A DNA stretch of 64,000 bases from Moringa oleifera (Eukaryota > Streptophyta > Magnoliopsida > Brassicales > Moringaceae), in contig JAJFZO010000566.1 of assembly GCA_021397835.1 (NCBI GenBank), positions 9,048,001-9,112,000 on the forward strand, given 5' to 3'. Every line of letters starts with the position of its first letter. Position 1 is the first letter of the stretch. Both the position numbers and the translations under genes were made by a program. Below, piece after piece: positions 22,331 through 33,835 of this stretch. Under the pieces are notes generated by a model. That model was not told the DNA's origin, did not search any database, and worked only from the letters and a program-made list of their open reading frames with translations.

Positions 22331-23300
22331 CTATAAGCCCTCTTGCAATTCGATCTCGAAGCATATGCGATCGTACTCCCTAGCCTTACGCTTCTCTTCT
22401 AATCGCTCTTTTAAAGTCTTACGCTCCTCCTCCATATGCTCCTTCATAGACTTACGCTCTAGCTCTATGCGCTCTTTCATAGCCTTCATCTGAGAGTGTA
22501 TATCTTGCATAGCTATGTCATCAACAAGGCATCCATTGCTAGAGCTGTTGCCTAAATACCATGATAGAGCTTGATTGCCAAGCCTGTATACTCGATGCTT
22601 TTTCTCTCCACCTACTGCCTCATAATAAAACCTATTGTAGTATACCTCAAGCATATCTAAAGATCCCTCATATGGCTAAGAAGTTGTGGCAACCAACTTT
22701 TCAAACAGTTCTTATAATAAATGAAGCATTTTGTTAACTTATTAGCTGAACCGAATAGTGAAATGAAAATAGATAAAATTAAATTTACTTACTAAATATT
22801 AAAAACAATAAATTTATATTTACTTTTTTAGAACGCTCATCTATGAACTCATCAGGATTTAATTTTTTAGTGTGGGTCCGTTTAAAAAGCTCTATTGCAG
22901 TAGGCTCACGATCCAACTCCCATGCCTAAAAATATACATAATAAATAATCATAACATTTTCGCTTATATTTCTTTAAAAAATTTAAATATTATACATACC
23001 AAGCATCGACAATGGTTCTGCAGTGAACATGAATTGGTATTATGTTAAAAGGGACCTGACTCGAGTCCACCTGTTTCACTTCATCGATTATGGGATATAG
23101 TTTCACACTTTTGTTTGTGCTCTGATCGGTTCCATTGTGTTTGCCATTGCTCCCATACAGTATCAGGGATAAATTGAGGCTTATTCCTCACCTTATGACG
23201 ACATGCATACATCAAATCAGTTCATCGATTTGCAGCTCGAACCTCCCATGTGACCTTCACCATGCCATCCATAGCCTCATCCCATGTAAAATATTTTTGC
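22331..23300 (-). pseudogene. Transposase_24 / TNPA-like protein with coiled-coil tail (degenerate)
   Basis: Read from high to low coordinates, 23225-23290 gives KVTWEVRAANR, about 23010-23215 gives CRHKVRNKPQFIPDTVWEQW then LESGPFNIIPIHVHC, 22825-22925 gives AWELDREPTAIELFKRTHTK then LNPDEFIDERSKK, and 22331-22654 gives VYYNRFYYEAVGGEKKHRVY, LGNQALSWYL and a long Glu/Lys/Arg coiled coil (EERKTLKERLEEKRKA). The E-L-x-R-x-P-T-x-x-E-L-F block is diagnostic of the plant CACTA accessory family. Introns separate the pieces. Stops at about 23090 and 23220 and the missing upstream part make it a pseudogene. Confidence 0.8.
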
Positions 23301-23884
23301 AGCAAAAATAAATGTTAGCAAGTATGATAAAATGAAATAGAATTTTTTTTTTGTGACATCCACGCACTAAGTCATCAAACGACACATGTTAAGAAGGCTT
23401 GCTAGACCTATCCAAATTCAAAGCCCGAAAGAAAGGTGGATCCCATGAAATCATGAAAATGATTAAACAATAGTCATTCTTGGTAGCAGTTAGCTACCAG
23501 CTCAAAAACCACACACAAACAAAGACATACAGGCTTAGTCCAACTCATAAATTATAGACTAAAGAATAGAGGAAATTGCCAAAATTAACATCTCATGTCC
23601 CTTTTTTTTATGAAATGAACCATCTTTACTAACTTTTATGTTTTTCACACTTAAATATCTTGTGAAGACTAAAATACCCATACTAAAGATAATAATACCC
23701 TTTAAAAGTAAATAAATTCAAAAAATGAGAAAATTAATGCATACAGTATTAATATTCTTGCTCTTCAAGCTCTCTCTGTCATCGAGCTCTCTCTCTCTTT
23801 TCTTCTTGTTTCTATCTGAGATCTACTTAAACAAAGGCTAGAAAAGGAATCAAAAGTAGTCATCAATTGATTTTGGCTAGCTCT

Positions 23885-24115
23885 CACTACAACAAAAATG
23901 GAATTAGTTTTCACTAGATAGTTCACAGTTTTAATAACAACTGTGAATAAAAGTAGAATAATTCACAATTGTAACAAAACTGTGAATAAAGGTTTCCTTT
24001 ATTCACAGTGTTTATTAAAATTATGAATAAAAATTCTTTTGTTCCCAGTTATCTTTATAACTGTGAACAAAAGGAACCGTTTATTCATGGTTTTACCACA
24101 ACTGCGAATAAAGGT
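23885..24115 (+). repeat. Left TIR and subterminal repeats, family II
   Basis: Alternating TTCACAGTT and AACTGTGAATAAA motifs follow the TIR (near 23922, 23940, 23963, 23980, 24002 and 24060). The last copies decay at about 24115. More copies of the same motif reappear at 26701-26790. Confidence 0.85.
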
Positions 24116-24192
24116 TCACCAAATTGAAAAGTCTATACAATATTCATCTATGTTTTTTATTTTTTTACTCTATTATGGTTGCTTTTTTCCTC

Positions 24193-24363
24193 TGGATCGT
24201 TGGCCTCATTGTCAACTGCAGCTTGTTCAACCCGACACCTTCTCTCTCAGCCATGGTGGTCAATTGATACAAGCTCAGAGGCAAAATCTTCAGCTACAAT
24301 CTTGGTGGTATGGGTTGCAGCGCCGACCTTATCTCCATGAACCTAGCCAAATAACTCTTGCAG
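24193..24363 (+). pseudogene. Captured 3-ketoacyl-CoA synthase (KCS/FAE1) fragment
   Basis: KCS enzymes elongate very-long-chain fatty acids in the endoplasmic reticulum. A 57-codon uninterrupted frame (apart from TGA at 24265 and TAA at 24352) reads VNCSLFNPTPSLSAMVVN, then KLRGKIFSYNLGGMGCSADL and ISMNLAK. The block around the active-site Cys (NLGGMGCSA, Cys codon 24316-24318) is the catalytic signature of the family. Only this short segment is present. It lies just inside the left repeats of a CACTA element, so it is a transduplicated host fragment. Confidence 0.85.
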
Positions 24364-24449
24364 GTTTGACTCTAACATTACTTAACTCACTGAAGTTTAA
24401 GTAACAAAGAGCCAGACAATAAATTAATGGAGTTTACAAGTATAAGATG

Positions 24450-24464
24450 CACTACAACAAAACA
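24450..24464 (+). repeat. Internal CACTA-end-like sequence
   Basis: CACTACAACAAAACA, identical over 13 bases to the element's own TIR, lies 565 bases inside it. No family-II subterminal repeats follow it. It may be the end of a nested or captured CACTA fragment, or the edge of a rearranged copy. Confidence 0.5.
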
Positions 24465-24745
24465 TACTTAGCCATGAGGGAAATGGATAGGCTTTCTACC
24501 AGGCAGAATAAAGAGAGAAGTCTTGAGCCTCTCCTAGTCTAGTTTTCTCAATCTTTCATCCTCCGCCTCTCCTGCATAAATCTTATCTTTTAACCTAAAA
24601 AAACAGAGGAAAATCTCTTTTTGCCGCTAAATACGACTAAAAAGAGTTGATTTTTCAAGACATATTAGCTTGGTTATATATCCTTGAAGGTAGGGAAACG
24701 TCTTACTTCCATCACCCATATCTGGATTTGCAAGTGTTTGTTTAA

Positions 24746-24898
24746 TTAGATGACTATATATGGAGTCTGCCAATCTTCATCTTCATCATCATCAGCTACA
24801 AGAACAGTTGGTCCGATGTTACTCTTTGGCAGCCTAACCAGGCCATAAAGTTTCAGCAACTCATCATTAGAACCCCCTAAGCTTCCTTCTGCGAGTAC
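24746..24898 (-). pseudogene. Captured host gene fragment, acidic C-terminus (unidentified)
   Basis: A 51-codon minus-strand frame reads LKLYGLVRLPKSNIGPTVLV, followed by an acidic ADDDEDEDWQTPYIVI and a stop. No internal stops are present and the sequence reads like real protein. The family is not recognised. Its strand is opposite to the KCS fragment and the transposase, suggesting an independent capture. Confidence 0.4.
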
Positions 24899-25250
24899 CC
24901 ATGTTCTTATATATATTTATGTCACCTTGGAATCTAATGTAAACATCAATCATGGATCGATGGAACTGCACTATCTCTCCTAAAACGATGCTTCTCTTTA
25001 CCATCATGTCTCTTAGATTAGGGTTTTCCACCCTTGGTTTAAAAAGTATATACAGTTTCTTTGCTATATTTTGAAACTTATTTTCGTTTCTCGGTGTTCA
25101 GTTAATTCTTTTTTTTTTTTTACTTTTATATGTGCATCTTATATGGCCATGAATGCTTCACTGAGTTGTTTGGTTGTTTCATCTATATATGCAAATAAAC
25201 TCTAGGTATCACGAACATTAATTAGTTTCTCTTTGATTAATTTCATGTAG

Positions 25251-25653
25251 GAACCATAATATTACCAACAATAATGGGTATCATAGTGAAAGCATTTCAG
25301 CCTCAAGAGAGTTCTTATGGCCACCCCTTGTAGGCTCTCTAAGCTCCGACAAGCTCACCCAACAGTCTCCTAGTGAACTATTTCTCACAAGTATCAAAGA
25401 TGAGATGTTGGCTTCCTTCCCAAAACTGAGTGCGATGAGACACGATCCTTCTAACACAGAAGAGTCACCATTGTTATCTATCAAACACTAACCCATATAC
25501 TCTCATGATCAAAACCTAAGCCTTAGTGACTTCTCTTATCTTCAACAAGAACTCTCAATGAGAGATTTGCACCTTAATGATCCAAAATTTGTCAGTCTAA
25601 GAAGCGTAGCTGCCTGTAGTAGATACAACTTCAATCATTATTCCTCACGATAA
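25251..25653 (+). pseudogene. Captured host gene fragment, possible transcription-factor N-terminus
   Basis: A 133-codon frame with one internal stop (TAA at 25489) starts just after an AG acceptor at 25249-25250. It reads SASREFLWPPLVGSLSSDKL, SELFLTSIKDEMLASFPKLS and LSLSDFSYLQQELSMRDLHL. The Ser/Leu-rich pattern with IKDEM-SFPK recalls N-terminal regions of some plant bHLH factors, but no DNA-binding domain is present, so that is a guess. The flanking AG and low stop density support a captured exon. Confidence 0.4.
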
Positions 25654-25899
25654 AAATTATCCAATTTTGCCTAAAAATCTCTTTAGGTGATCAAGAGGGC
25701 CCCCATTTTCAGTAGATCTTGCCCCCATACTAACTTCAACCTGCTTTCTCTTTTTCTTGTAGACTTAGATCTAAAGGCCCAACCCCATATCCCTGCTCGA
25801 AGAGATGGTCATCAATGCTTCATAGCTACTGGTGTCATCACTCTGCAAACAAGGGGACCGACAGAGCCGTGGGTGGAATTATGATTGAGGTGTCAGATA

Positions 25900-26690
25900 G
25901 AAAGGTTCTTGCAATGTTCGTTCAATCAAGAAGTAGCATTCTTCCTTTTTTTTTTTTTTGAGAGGGAGGAGGGCTTTTTAAGAAGGGCTTGGGACCTTCC
26001 TCAACCAATTCAGTTATGTCATGCTTTTTGAACTCTAGTAGCTTATGATCCGATCTCATTAAGTTTCGGGCAAACTAAGGGACAGGATGAAAGCATATTC
26101 CACGGATCTATGTCTAAAAGAGGGGGTCAACTTGGCATGGATCACTGAGAGAATGAGATCGTCAGAAGCTGTACCTGGGTTAAGAAGTGGAGCAAAGCCG
26201 AACAAAACTAGCCACACATCGACAGCTAACCAGGGTTCCTTAAAGACCTTACTCTATTTATTTCTTAAAAGAAGGAAAACGGATAGAAGCTTACTTTTTT
26301 ATAAGAGAGGCAAAAAAAAAAAAAATCTCTGCCTAGAGCAGTCTTTAAAGGCAGAAACTTACTCTAAAACAGAACTCGCCTTTTTTCTTCTTAAAAAGCC
26401 ATTGTTCTCTTTCGTATAAATTTTATTGATTGTATGTTGAGTTTGAACTCTAACTCTTTTTCATATGTAAACATATATAAAAAGCAAAACCCTTCGTCGC
26501 CTCACAACAGTAGAAGGAGAGGGACGCTCACGCATGCCCACTACTAATAAGCCAAAATTAGAGTCAACCTTCCTCAGCCTTCCCCTTTCTGTCAATTTTT
26601 TTTTTTGACGAAGCTGCGAAATCATGCGCAAGTGAATGAACGAGCTAGCGAGCAGTGAGTGAAGTGAGTACTAATCAAGCAATGTTCCTA
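25900..26690. other. Less AT-rich segment inside CACTA, mitochondrial-like (tentative)
   Basis: The texture resembles plant mitochondrial spacer (for example AACGAGCTAGCGAGCAGTGA near 26640) and differs from the surrounding CACTA DNA. No gene is recognised. A poly-T run (about 25951) and poly-A run (about 26310) are present. Confidence 0.25.
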
Positions 26691-26700
26691 AAAAACAAAA

Positions 26701-26790
26701 GGACTTGACCTTTATTCATAATTATAGCCATAACTGTGAATAAAGGTTTTTATTCATAGTTATGGCTGTAATTGTGAATAAAAGCCCTGC
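26701..26790 (+). repeat. Second block of family-II subterminal repeats
   Basis: Tandem and inverted TTTATTCATA...ACTGTGAATAAA motifs match the left end repeats but lie 2.6 kb further in. The intervening 24116-26700 holds the captured host fragments, so this block may once have adjoined the left repeats. Confidence 0.7.
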
Positions 26791-27244
26791 ATCTTCTCTG
26801 GAAACATCGATAAACTTCTTTCATTCTTTTTCTACACTTACTCAGGATAAACTTCATTGATTCTTCAGGTAGTAAATATCAGGTATGAAATGCACACTAT
26901 GAGAAGAGCCTCTCGGGGTTCTAGATGTGCAAACCAGACATTCGATTGGCCTTAACTATTTGCATCGAAGAGATTAAGAGTATGCGTGGTACTACTTGCT
27001 TTTGGGTTACACAACTGGTAGCTTGAATCTCCTCTCTTTTTTTGGCAAGTTTAATCCTTTCTCCCCAAATGTTATGCTTATCTTTTTTGTTAAAATCCAA
27101 AAATTATTATTCCTTGATTTTTTTCCCTTTTAGTTTCATTATTTTTAAGCTCAAATATGGACGTGATTCTCCTTCCATTGGGATTCTAGATATGTGCATG
27201 GTTTTACTTTCATCAAAATTTTACATTTGTTATGGGGTTCAAAA

Positions 27245-28140
27245 TGTTTGTTAAGGTCCTAGATTTAGATGTATGGGGTCTCGAAGTTAGGATGGGAGTT
27301 CTTGGGTGAGGAATTCTAGATCTGGGCCGAGAGTTCTGGATTTAGGTGAAGGGTTCTAAATCTGGGCTGGGGTTTTAGATCTTGGGGTTCTAGATCTGGG
27401 TGAGGGGTTCTAGATCTGGGTTAAGGATTTCAGATCTTGGTGAGGGGTCTGAAGATTCCAAATCTAGGTGAGGGGTTTCAAGTCAGGGCTCCAGATTCCA
27501 GATCTATGTTAGAGGTTCCAAATCTAGGTGCAGGACTTCAGATCTAGGCTAAGAATTCTAGATCTTGGTTAGGATTTCGGATCTGTGCTAGGGATTCTAA
27601 ATCTGTCTACAAGGCTTTAAATATAGGCTAGGGATTTGATATCTTCATTGGAATTTTAGATATGTGTTGGGAGTTCCAAATTTAGGTATGAGGTTTTTAA
27701 TCTAGGTTAGGATTTTAGATCTATGTTGGGGGTTCCAAATCTGGGTGCGGGGTTTTAGATTTTGGCTAGGGATTCTAGATCTTGGTTAAGATTTTAGATG
27801 TATACTAGGATTTTCAAATATGGGTGCGGGGTTTTAGATTTGGGCTAGGAATTCCAGATCTTGGTTAGGATTTTAAAATTATGTTGAGGGTTTAAAATCT
27901 TGGTTCGAGATTTTAAATCTAGGCTACAGATTCCAGACCTGTGCTGGGATTCGAGATCTGGGTGCGATTTTCTACTTTCATCGAGATTTTAGATTTAGGC
28001 ATGGTTATACTTGTATCGGGGTTTCACATCTGGGTTGGGGATTTCAGATTTATGCTGGGGGTTCCAAATTTTGGTGCGAGGTTTTACTTTCATTAGGGTT
28101 CCAGATTTGGACATTGTTCTACTTCCATCGAGATTCTAGA
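27245..28140 (+). repeat. Degenerate minisatellite, unit about 23-28 bp
   Basis: Some 900 bases are built from diverged copies of a unit like GGGGTTCTAGATCTGGGTTA. Variants of AGATCTGGGT, AGATCTTGGTT and CAAATCTAGGTG recur every 20-30 bases. It is flanked by related sequences at about 26940-27060 and 28160-28260 (both with GTGGTTCTACTT/TTGGCAAG-like text), so a longer duplication may frame it. Such arrays occur in plant introns. No open frame explains it. Confidence 0.8.
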
Positions 28141-28379
28141 TCTAACAGATTAAAATCTTGGCCTTCACTGATTGCAACAAAGGAAGACGTGGTTCTACTT
28201 TCATCCAGGTTTCAGACCTAGCTGATTAAAATATCCTTTTAGTTTTGGCAAGGTTAATCTTTTTTTTCCAATTTATAATTACTTTTTTTTCTTATTAGTA
28301 TCAGTTTTTAACTTTTTTTGTTTCTTTTCTAGCAATTGGCCTGGCTCTTCTCCAGCAAATATGACCAAAAAGGAGCTTT

Positions 28380-30240
28380 GTGGACCTTGATTTAAGTTTA
28401 CTTCTCGAGAAATTTTTAATAGCAACCAAACTATCATGCAGCCTAAATTAAAGCATGAGATAAATCATTATCTGAAGTAAAAGACAAATGAAATACTCAT
28501 GGTTTAATATTCAGGATTATGTTATAAATAAATTATTAAGCAAATAATAGTATTGTTTGTAACAACCAAGGAGGAAGAATCTATAACTTTTTACATCTTT
28601 ATTTTCAAGTCATTTACTTTTTCTCTATATATAACTGTAAAATTGCATCAACCCACTTGTTCCTATACAAATCTTTTTCTAGTATATGAGTAAATTTACA
28701 CTATGACATTGAAAAATCAAATGTCTCTATAAGAAAGAAAAATATCCCAATTGGTATTATTTCTCATGAATAACGGTAGCATGAGAAAAAGTTTTTAATA
28801 ATACAAAAGAAGTATCGGATGGGATTTAAATTAATCATTATCATTATTGATTGTGACAAATTAAAACATCTCATAACTTATAGACTGTAAAGATTTACAA
28901 ATTTATGTAAAGAAATTATGTGAAATGATAATTGGTTATTTGTTGTTTGATATCATTTGTGTGCTATTTGATTATCATAATTAAAAAGTAATAATTAAAT
29001 GAAAATAAAAATATTAATTAAAATATTTTAGTAATTTAATTTTATGAGATTTTATAATGGTATTTCTAATTTTATAACGATTATTAAAAATCATCATGAC
29101 AATAATATCTATAATGATCATCATTATATAAAAAAAAATTGGTAATGATATTGACCAAATTTGAAAACTTTATTTAAACGGAGAAAACTATTATATGATC
29201 CCTAATTTCAGATGGGCAGAAGCCTAAGGCTAACATTATTAAGATATTAGATTTTATTATTTTTGGCTTATATAATAAAAATTTCAATTTAATTCGATCA
29301 TAGTGCAATCTGTGGATGATACTGTCAATTATTTGATTTCATTTACAGTCGTGTTAGTAAATATAGTTAAGTTTGTGTCATCGACAAAAGTCTTGCAAAT
29401 ATTTTAACAAATATTTTTTTTCAAGATTACCATTAATTCGAAGGTCTTTAGAAGTGGGCTTATATAATAAGTTGATCTTTTTATTTTCAATTTTTTAAGT
29501 ATTCAGTTTTTTCTTAGAAAAGTTGACAACTTGAAAGATTTAGTAATTGTGATTAATAATAAGTTAATTAGCAAAATTATTATTTAAACATGATTTGTGT
29601 TTTTGCAAAAGAAGATAGCATTGCAAGCTAATTGGGGAATCATCATTAAGGTAAGCATTATTCTTTTACAAAATTTTATTTAATGATTTTTTAATTTGAT
29701 ATACATTCAAGTTATACTTGTGTAATTTTACATTTAAAATTTATTTCACTAATTAGTAAAAAAATCCATTTATGTGTACAATGTTAGCATATTATGCTTA
29801 GTAAATATAACCTTAGATACCGTTTTAGAATTATAAATAAATATTTTATTATAGTCCACGTGTATAACATGTGGATTAAATAAAAATTTTCATTTATAAT
29901 TCTTTAATTGTCAAGTTTGGACAGTTTGAAAATGTAATATTTATGTATTGCACATGATGTATAAATCTTGATTCATTTTATTTCATAACAAATTTCGAGT
30001 AACATATCCTTTGTTTTTCGAGTACATACTAGTGGATATTTATTGGTGTTCTAATTTTAAAAAAAAAAACACTAAAAAGTATCTACATAAGTCATATACT
30101 TGAAGAACTATAGGGATATGGTGTCGAATTTTTTATGAAATTAAATGAAGCATGATTTATCATGTGCTTCACATAGATATTGCATTTCTGAATGGTATAA
30201 GATTATCCTACCTGTAAAAATTAGTTGACATGGATACATA
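28380..30240 (+). other. AT-rich spacer, no gene seen
   Basis: Very AT-rich sequence without recognisable coding, ahead of the TNP2 gene. It may include the promoter and first intron of the transposase, but no specific signal is supportable. Confidence 0.6.
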
Positions 30241-30278
30241 TACATTGATAGAATCAAGTTGATGTACTAACAGATGGA

Positions 30279-33200
30279 GTGTTAAATATTAGAATGGAAA
30301 AGACTTGGATGTTCGCTGATAGAATGTCAGATGAGTACGATAAAGGTGTAACTAATTTCTTGAAATATGCCATTCAAAAGTCTAATAATCCTGAGCATAT
30401 TCGTTATCCGTGCATTAAATATGGTAATATGAAACGTCTCACTCGACGTGAGATACGAGATCATTTATTTGTTAATAGAGTTTATCGAAGTTACAATAAT
30501 TAGATATGGTATGGGGAAGCATGTCTTGATGGGTCTTTTACAAGTCGAAATGCTAGAGCTAATAGGGAGGCCGTCCAAGAGGAAAAAGTTGATAACACTG
30601 TAGAGATGGTTCAAGAGGCATTTGTAGAGTACAACGGTAATGCTAACAAGTTCATGAAGTTACTTAGTAATGCTGAGAAACCTTTGTATTCTGGATCAAT
30701 AAAGTTCACTAAACTATTTGCTCTAGTTAAACTTTACAATTTGAAGGCAAAGTACAATTGGTTTGACTAGAGCTTCAATGAACTTTTAAATTTGATATCT
30801 GAAATGTTGCCAGAGAATAATGAAATGCATACATCTATGTATAATGCCAAAAAAATATTAAATGCATTAGGCATGGAGTATCACAAGATCCATGCATGCT
30901 CGAATGATTGCATATTATATCGAAAAGAGTTTCAAAATGAGATTCAGTGTCCAACTTATGGTCTTTCTAGATGGAAAATAATGAAGAATAGTAACAACAT
31001 GCAGACTAGGGTGCTGGCTAAGGTGTTATGGTATTTTTCACCAATACCTAGGTTTAAAAGAATGTTTAAAAGCTTTGAAACATCGAAACATCTGACATGG
31101 CATTCAAGTCAAAGAGAAGTTGATGGCCAGTTAAGGCATTCATCAAATACACCATCATGGAAAATAGTTGACTATATGTGGCCAGAATTTGCATCAGAAC
31201 CAAGAAACTTAAGGCTTGCTATTTCAGCTGATGGGATTAATTCTCATAGTACATTAAATAGTCGATATAGTTGTTGGCCAATTGTTATGGTGACATATAA
31301 TTTACCATCATAGTTAACAATGAAGAGAAAGTTCATGATGTTAACACTTTAATATCAGGCCCTAAACAACCTGGTAATGATATAGATATTTACTTGGCAC
31401 CACTCATAGAAGACTTACGGATATTATGGGACACTGGTGTGAAAGTTTATGACGCGTATCAAAAAGAATCGTTCAACTTGAGAGCTATTTTGTTGTGGAC
31501 AGTTAATGATTTTCCTGCTTATGGTAATTTGTCTGCTTGTACGATTAAATGTTACAATGCTTGTCTTATCTGTGTTAAGAATACCAATGGAATTCGTTTA
31601 CAACATAGTAAGAAAATATCATATATTAGACATAAAAGATTTTTACCATGGCATCATCCTTATCATAAATAAAAGAAAGCTTTTATTGGGGAACAAGAAT
31701 TTAGAATTGCTAAATAACCATTAGCTGGTGAAGAAGTCTTCTCTAAGGTTCAAAGTTTATCAAATTCATGAAGGAAGTTGAAAAAACAACATAAATGAAA
31801 TAATGAAGATGTGGTTTCACAATGTTGAAAGAAGAGATCAATTTTTTTTTTTTGACTTATCATACTGGAAGTCCTTACATGTTAAAAGACATGTGCTTGA
31901 TGTTATGCATATAGAAAAAAACGTATGTGATAATCTTGTAGGTACATTGCTTAATATTGCGAGAAAATCAAAAAATGGGATAACAGCTAGAATAGATCTA
32001 CAAGAAATGGGATTAAGGTATGAATTGGTACCACAACATCACAATAATGATACATTTCTACCACTTGCAAGCTATACATTGTCCATAGATGAAAAAAGGA
32101 GATTTTGTATAGTGCTCAGTAAGATTAAAGTGCCAGATCGGTATTCTTCAAACATAAAAAATCTTGTTTTTATGGATGATTTAAAGCTATATCGGTTAAA
32201 GTTGCATGATTGTCACACTTTAATGCAACAACTCTTACCTGTTGCTCTATGAGCAATGTTACCAAAACATGTCAGATATGCTCTAATTAGACTTTGCATG
32301 TTCTTCAATTCGTTATGCCAAAAGGTGGTAGATATTTCAAAGTTAGATGACATCCAATGTGAACTTGTGACAACACTATGTGTACTAAAGAAGTACTTTC
32401 CTCGCAGCTTCTTTGATGTTATGGTTCATTTAACTGTTCACCTAGTTAGAGAAGTGAAACTATGTGGTCCTGTATATTTGAGGTGGATGTACCCATTTGA
32501 AAGATACATGAAGGTGTTGAAGGGTTATGTTAAAAATCGTAACAGGCTTGAGGGATGTATTGCTTAATCATACATAGTGGAAGAGGCACTAGAATTTTAT
32601 GTAGATTATTTATCCAATACAGATTCTATTGGGATTCCTCTAAGGAAAAATGTATTTGATTATTCAACTCAAAATGGAAGACCTTTAACTGGTGGATGGA
32701 TCGAGCAAGTTCACCATGATCTTCTTCAACAAGCTCATTTATATGTGTTAACGATACAAGTGAAGTTGAACCTTACATAAGGTAATATTTATAACCCATT
32801 TATTATACCATATCAAAGACAATTTCAAATGTTTATATGAATTATTCTTATCACTTAGTAAGCATTTAAACCAATTAACTGTTGACAATCCCATGAAGTC
32901 AAAAAGACGAAAGTGGTTGCATGATAAGCATAATCGTACCTTCATCAATTAATTGCACACACAGTTAAGAATCTTTACAAGTCCACCATTAAGTCATATT
33001 TGTCTATAATGGTTAATCTAATAAATTATTTATTAGAGGTTGGGTATCAACTTTCATTGTCTAATCATAATATCTCATCAACTTTATAATGGATTGCTCG
33101 TGGACCTCAAGTCATAGTAATCAAGTATCCTGGATACATCATTAATGGTTGTCATTTTTATACAAAAGAAAGAGACAACTCAAGAGTGCACCAAAATATT

Positions 33201-33671
33201 GGAGTCACTTTAATTGCTAATACCATGCAAATTTCGAGTGCAAAAGATAAAAATCCAGTATATGGTGATATGGTATTTTATGGGGTAATACAAGAGATAT
33301 GGGAGCTAAACTACATTCTATTTAGAGTCCCGAATTTTCAATGCGATTGGATTGAGAATATTAATGGTGTTAAAGTTAATGATCTAAGAGTTATCCTTGT
33401 CGATCTTAATCGAATTGGGCATAAAAATAATCAATTTATACTAGTTTCACAAGCAAGACAAGGATTGTATGTTGAAGATCCAATCAATACAAAATGGTCG
33501 CTTGTAATGTCAACATCTCGAAAAGACTTTGAAGAAGAAGATGATTTGGGTGACATTAGTCTGGATCATATGCCTTTTTGTAATAATTTACCATCTGTTG
33601 AACTCTTCGATCAAATAGACGACAATGTAGTTGCATATGCTAGGGAAGATGGTGAAGGATTATGGGTTTGA
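30279..33671 (+). pseudogene. TNP2 (TNPD-like) CACTA transposase, degenerate
   Basis: This is a remnant of the catalytic transposase that cuts at CACTA ends. The order is a Transpos_assoc N-terminus (from MEKTWMFADRMSDEYDKGV, about 30294), the Transposase_21 core (30792-31700: HSSQREVDGQLRHSSNTPSW, LRLAISADGINSH with the presumed first catalytic Asp, FLPWHHPY), LDVMHIEKNVCDNL at about 31892, a DUF4218 block (32256-32770: RYALIRLCMFFNSLCQKVVD, WMYPFERYMKVLKGYV) and a DUF4216 block (33186-33671: NGVKVNDLRVILVDLNRIGH). Single-base stops near 30500, 30768, 31312, 32249 and 32565 and frameshifts near 31330 and 31670 break an otherwise readable frame. An intron is likely between 32780 and 33180. 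It is homologous to 51447-54665. Confidence 0.88.
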
Positions 33672-33835
33672 CTAATATAATAGGTAATGTTAAACTTTAC
33701 ATATGCCTTATAATTTTTTTAATCTTTTTTTTTTATGAATTAAGTTTTTACATGTTAGTTTTTATTCACTTTTAACTTTATATGTTTTATGAATATGTAT
33801 TATTAATTTACTAGTATTTAATTTTTAGATTTAAT

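Larger units (their letters stand above)
21577..23880 (-). mobile_element. CACTA remnant (family IV) on minus strand; right boundary uncertain
   Basis: The left terminus at 21577 reads TACTACTAAAAAAAAAATCG, a CACTACTAAAA-type TIR with its first base changed. It is followed by a dense array of TAGCGACAGA-type repeats and then a minus-strand Transposase_24/coiled-coil gene, the usual order from the 3' end of a CACTA inward. No matching opposite TIR or TSD is seen before the next element begins at 23885, so the 5' part is lost or rearranged. Confidence 0.65.
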
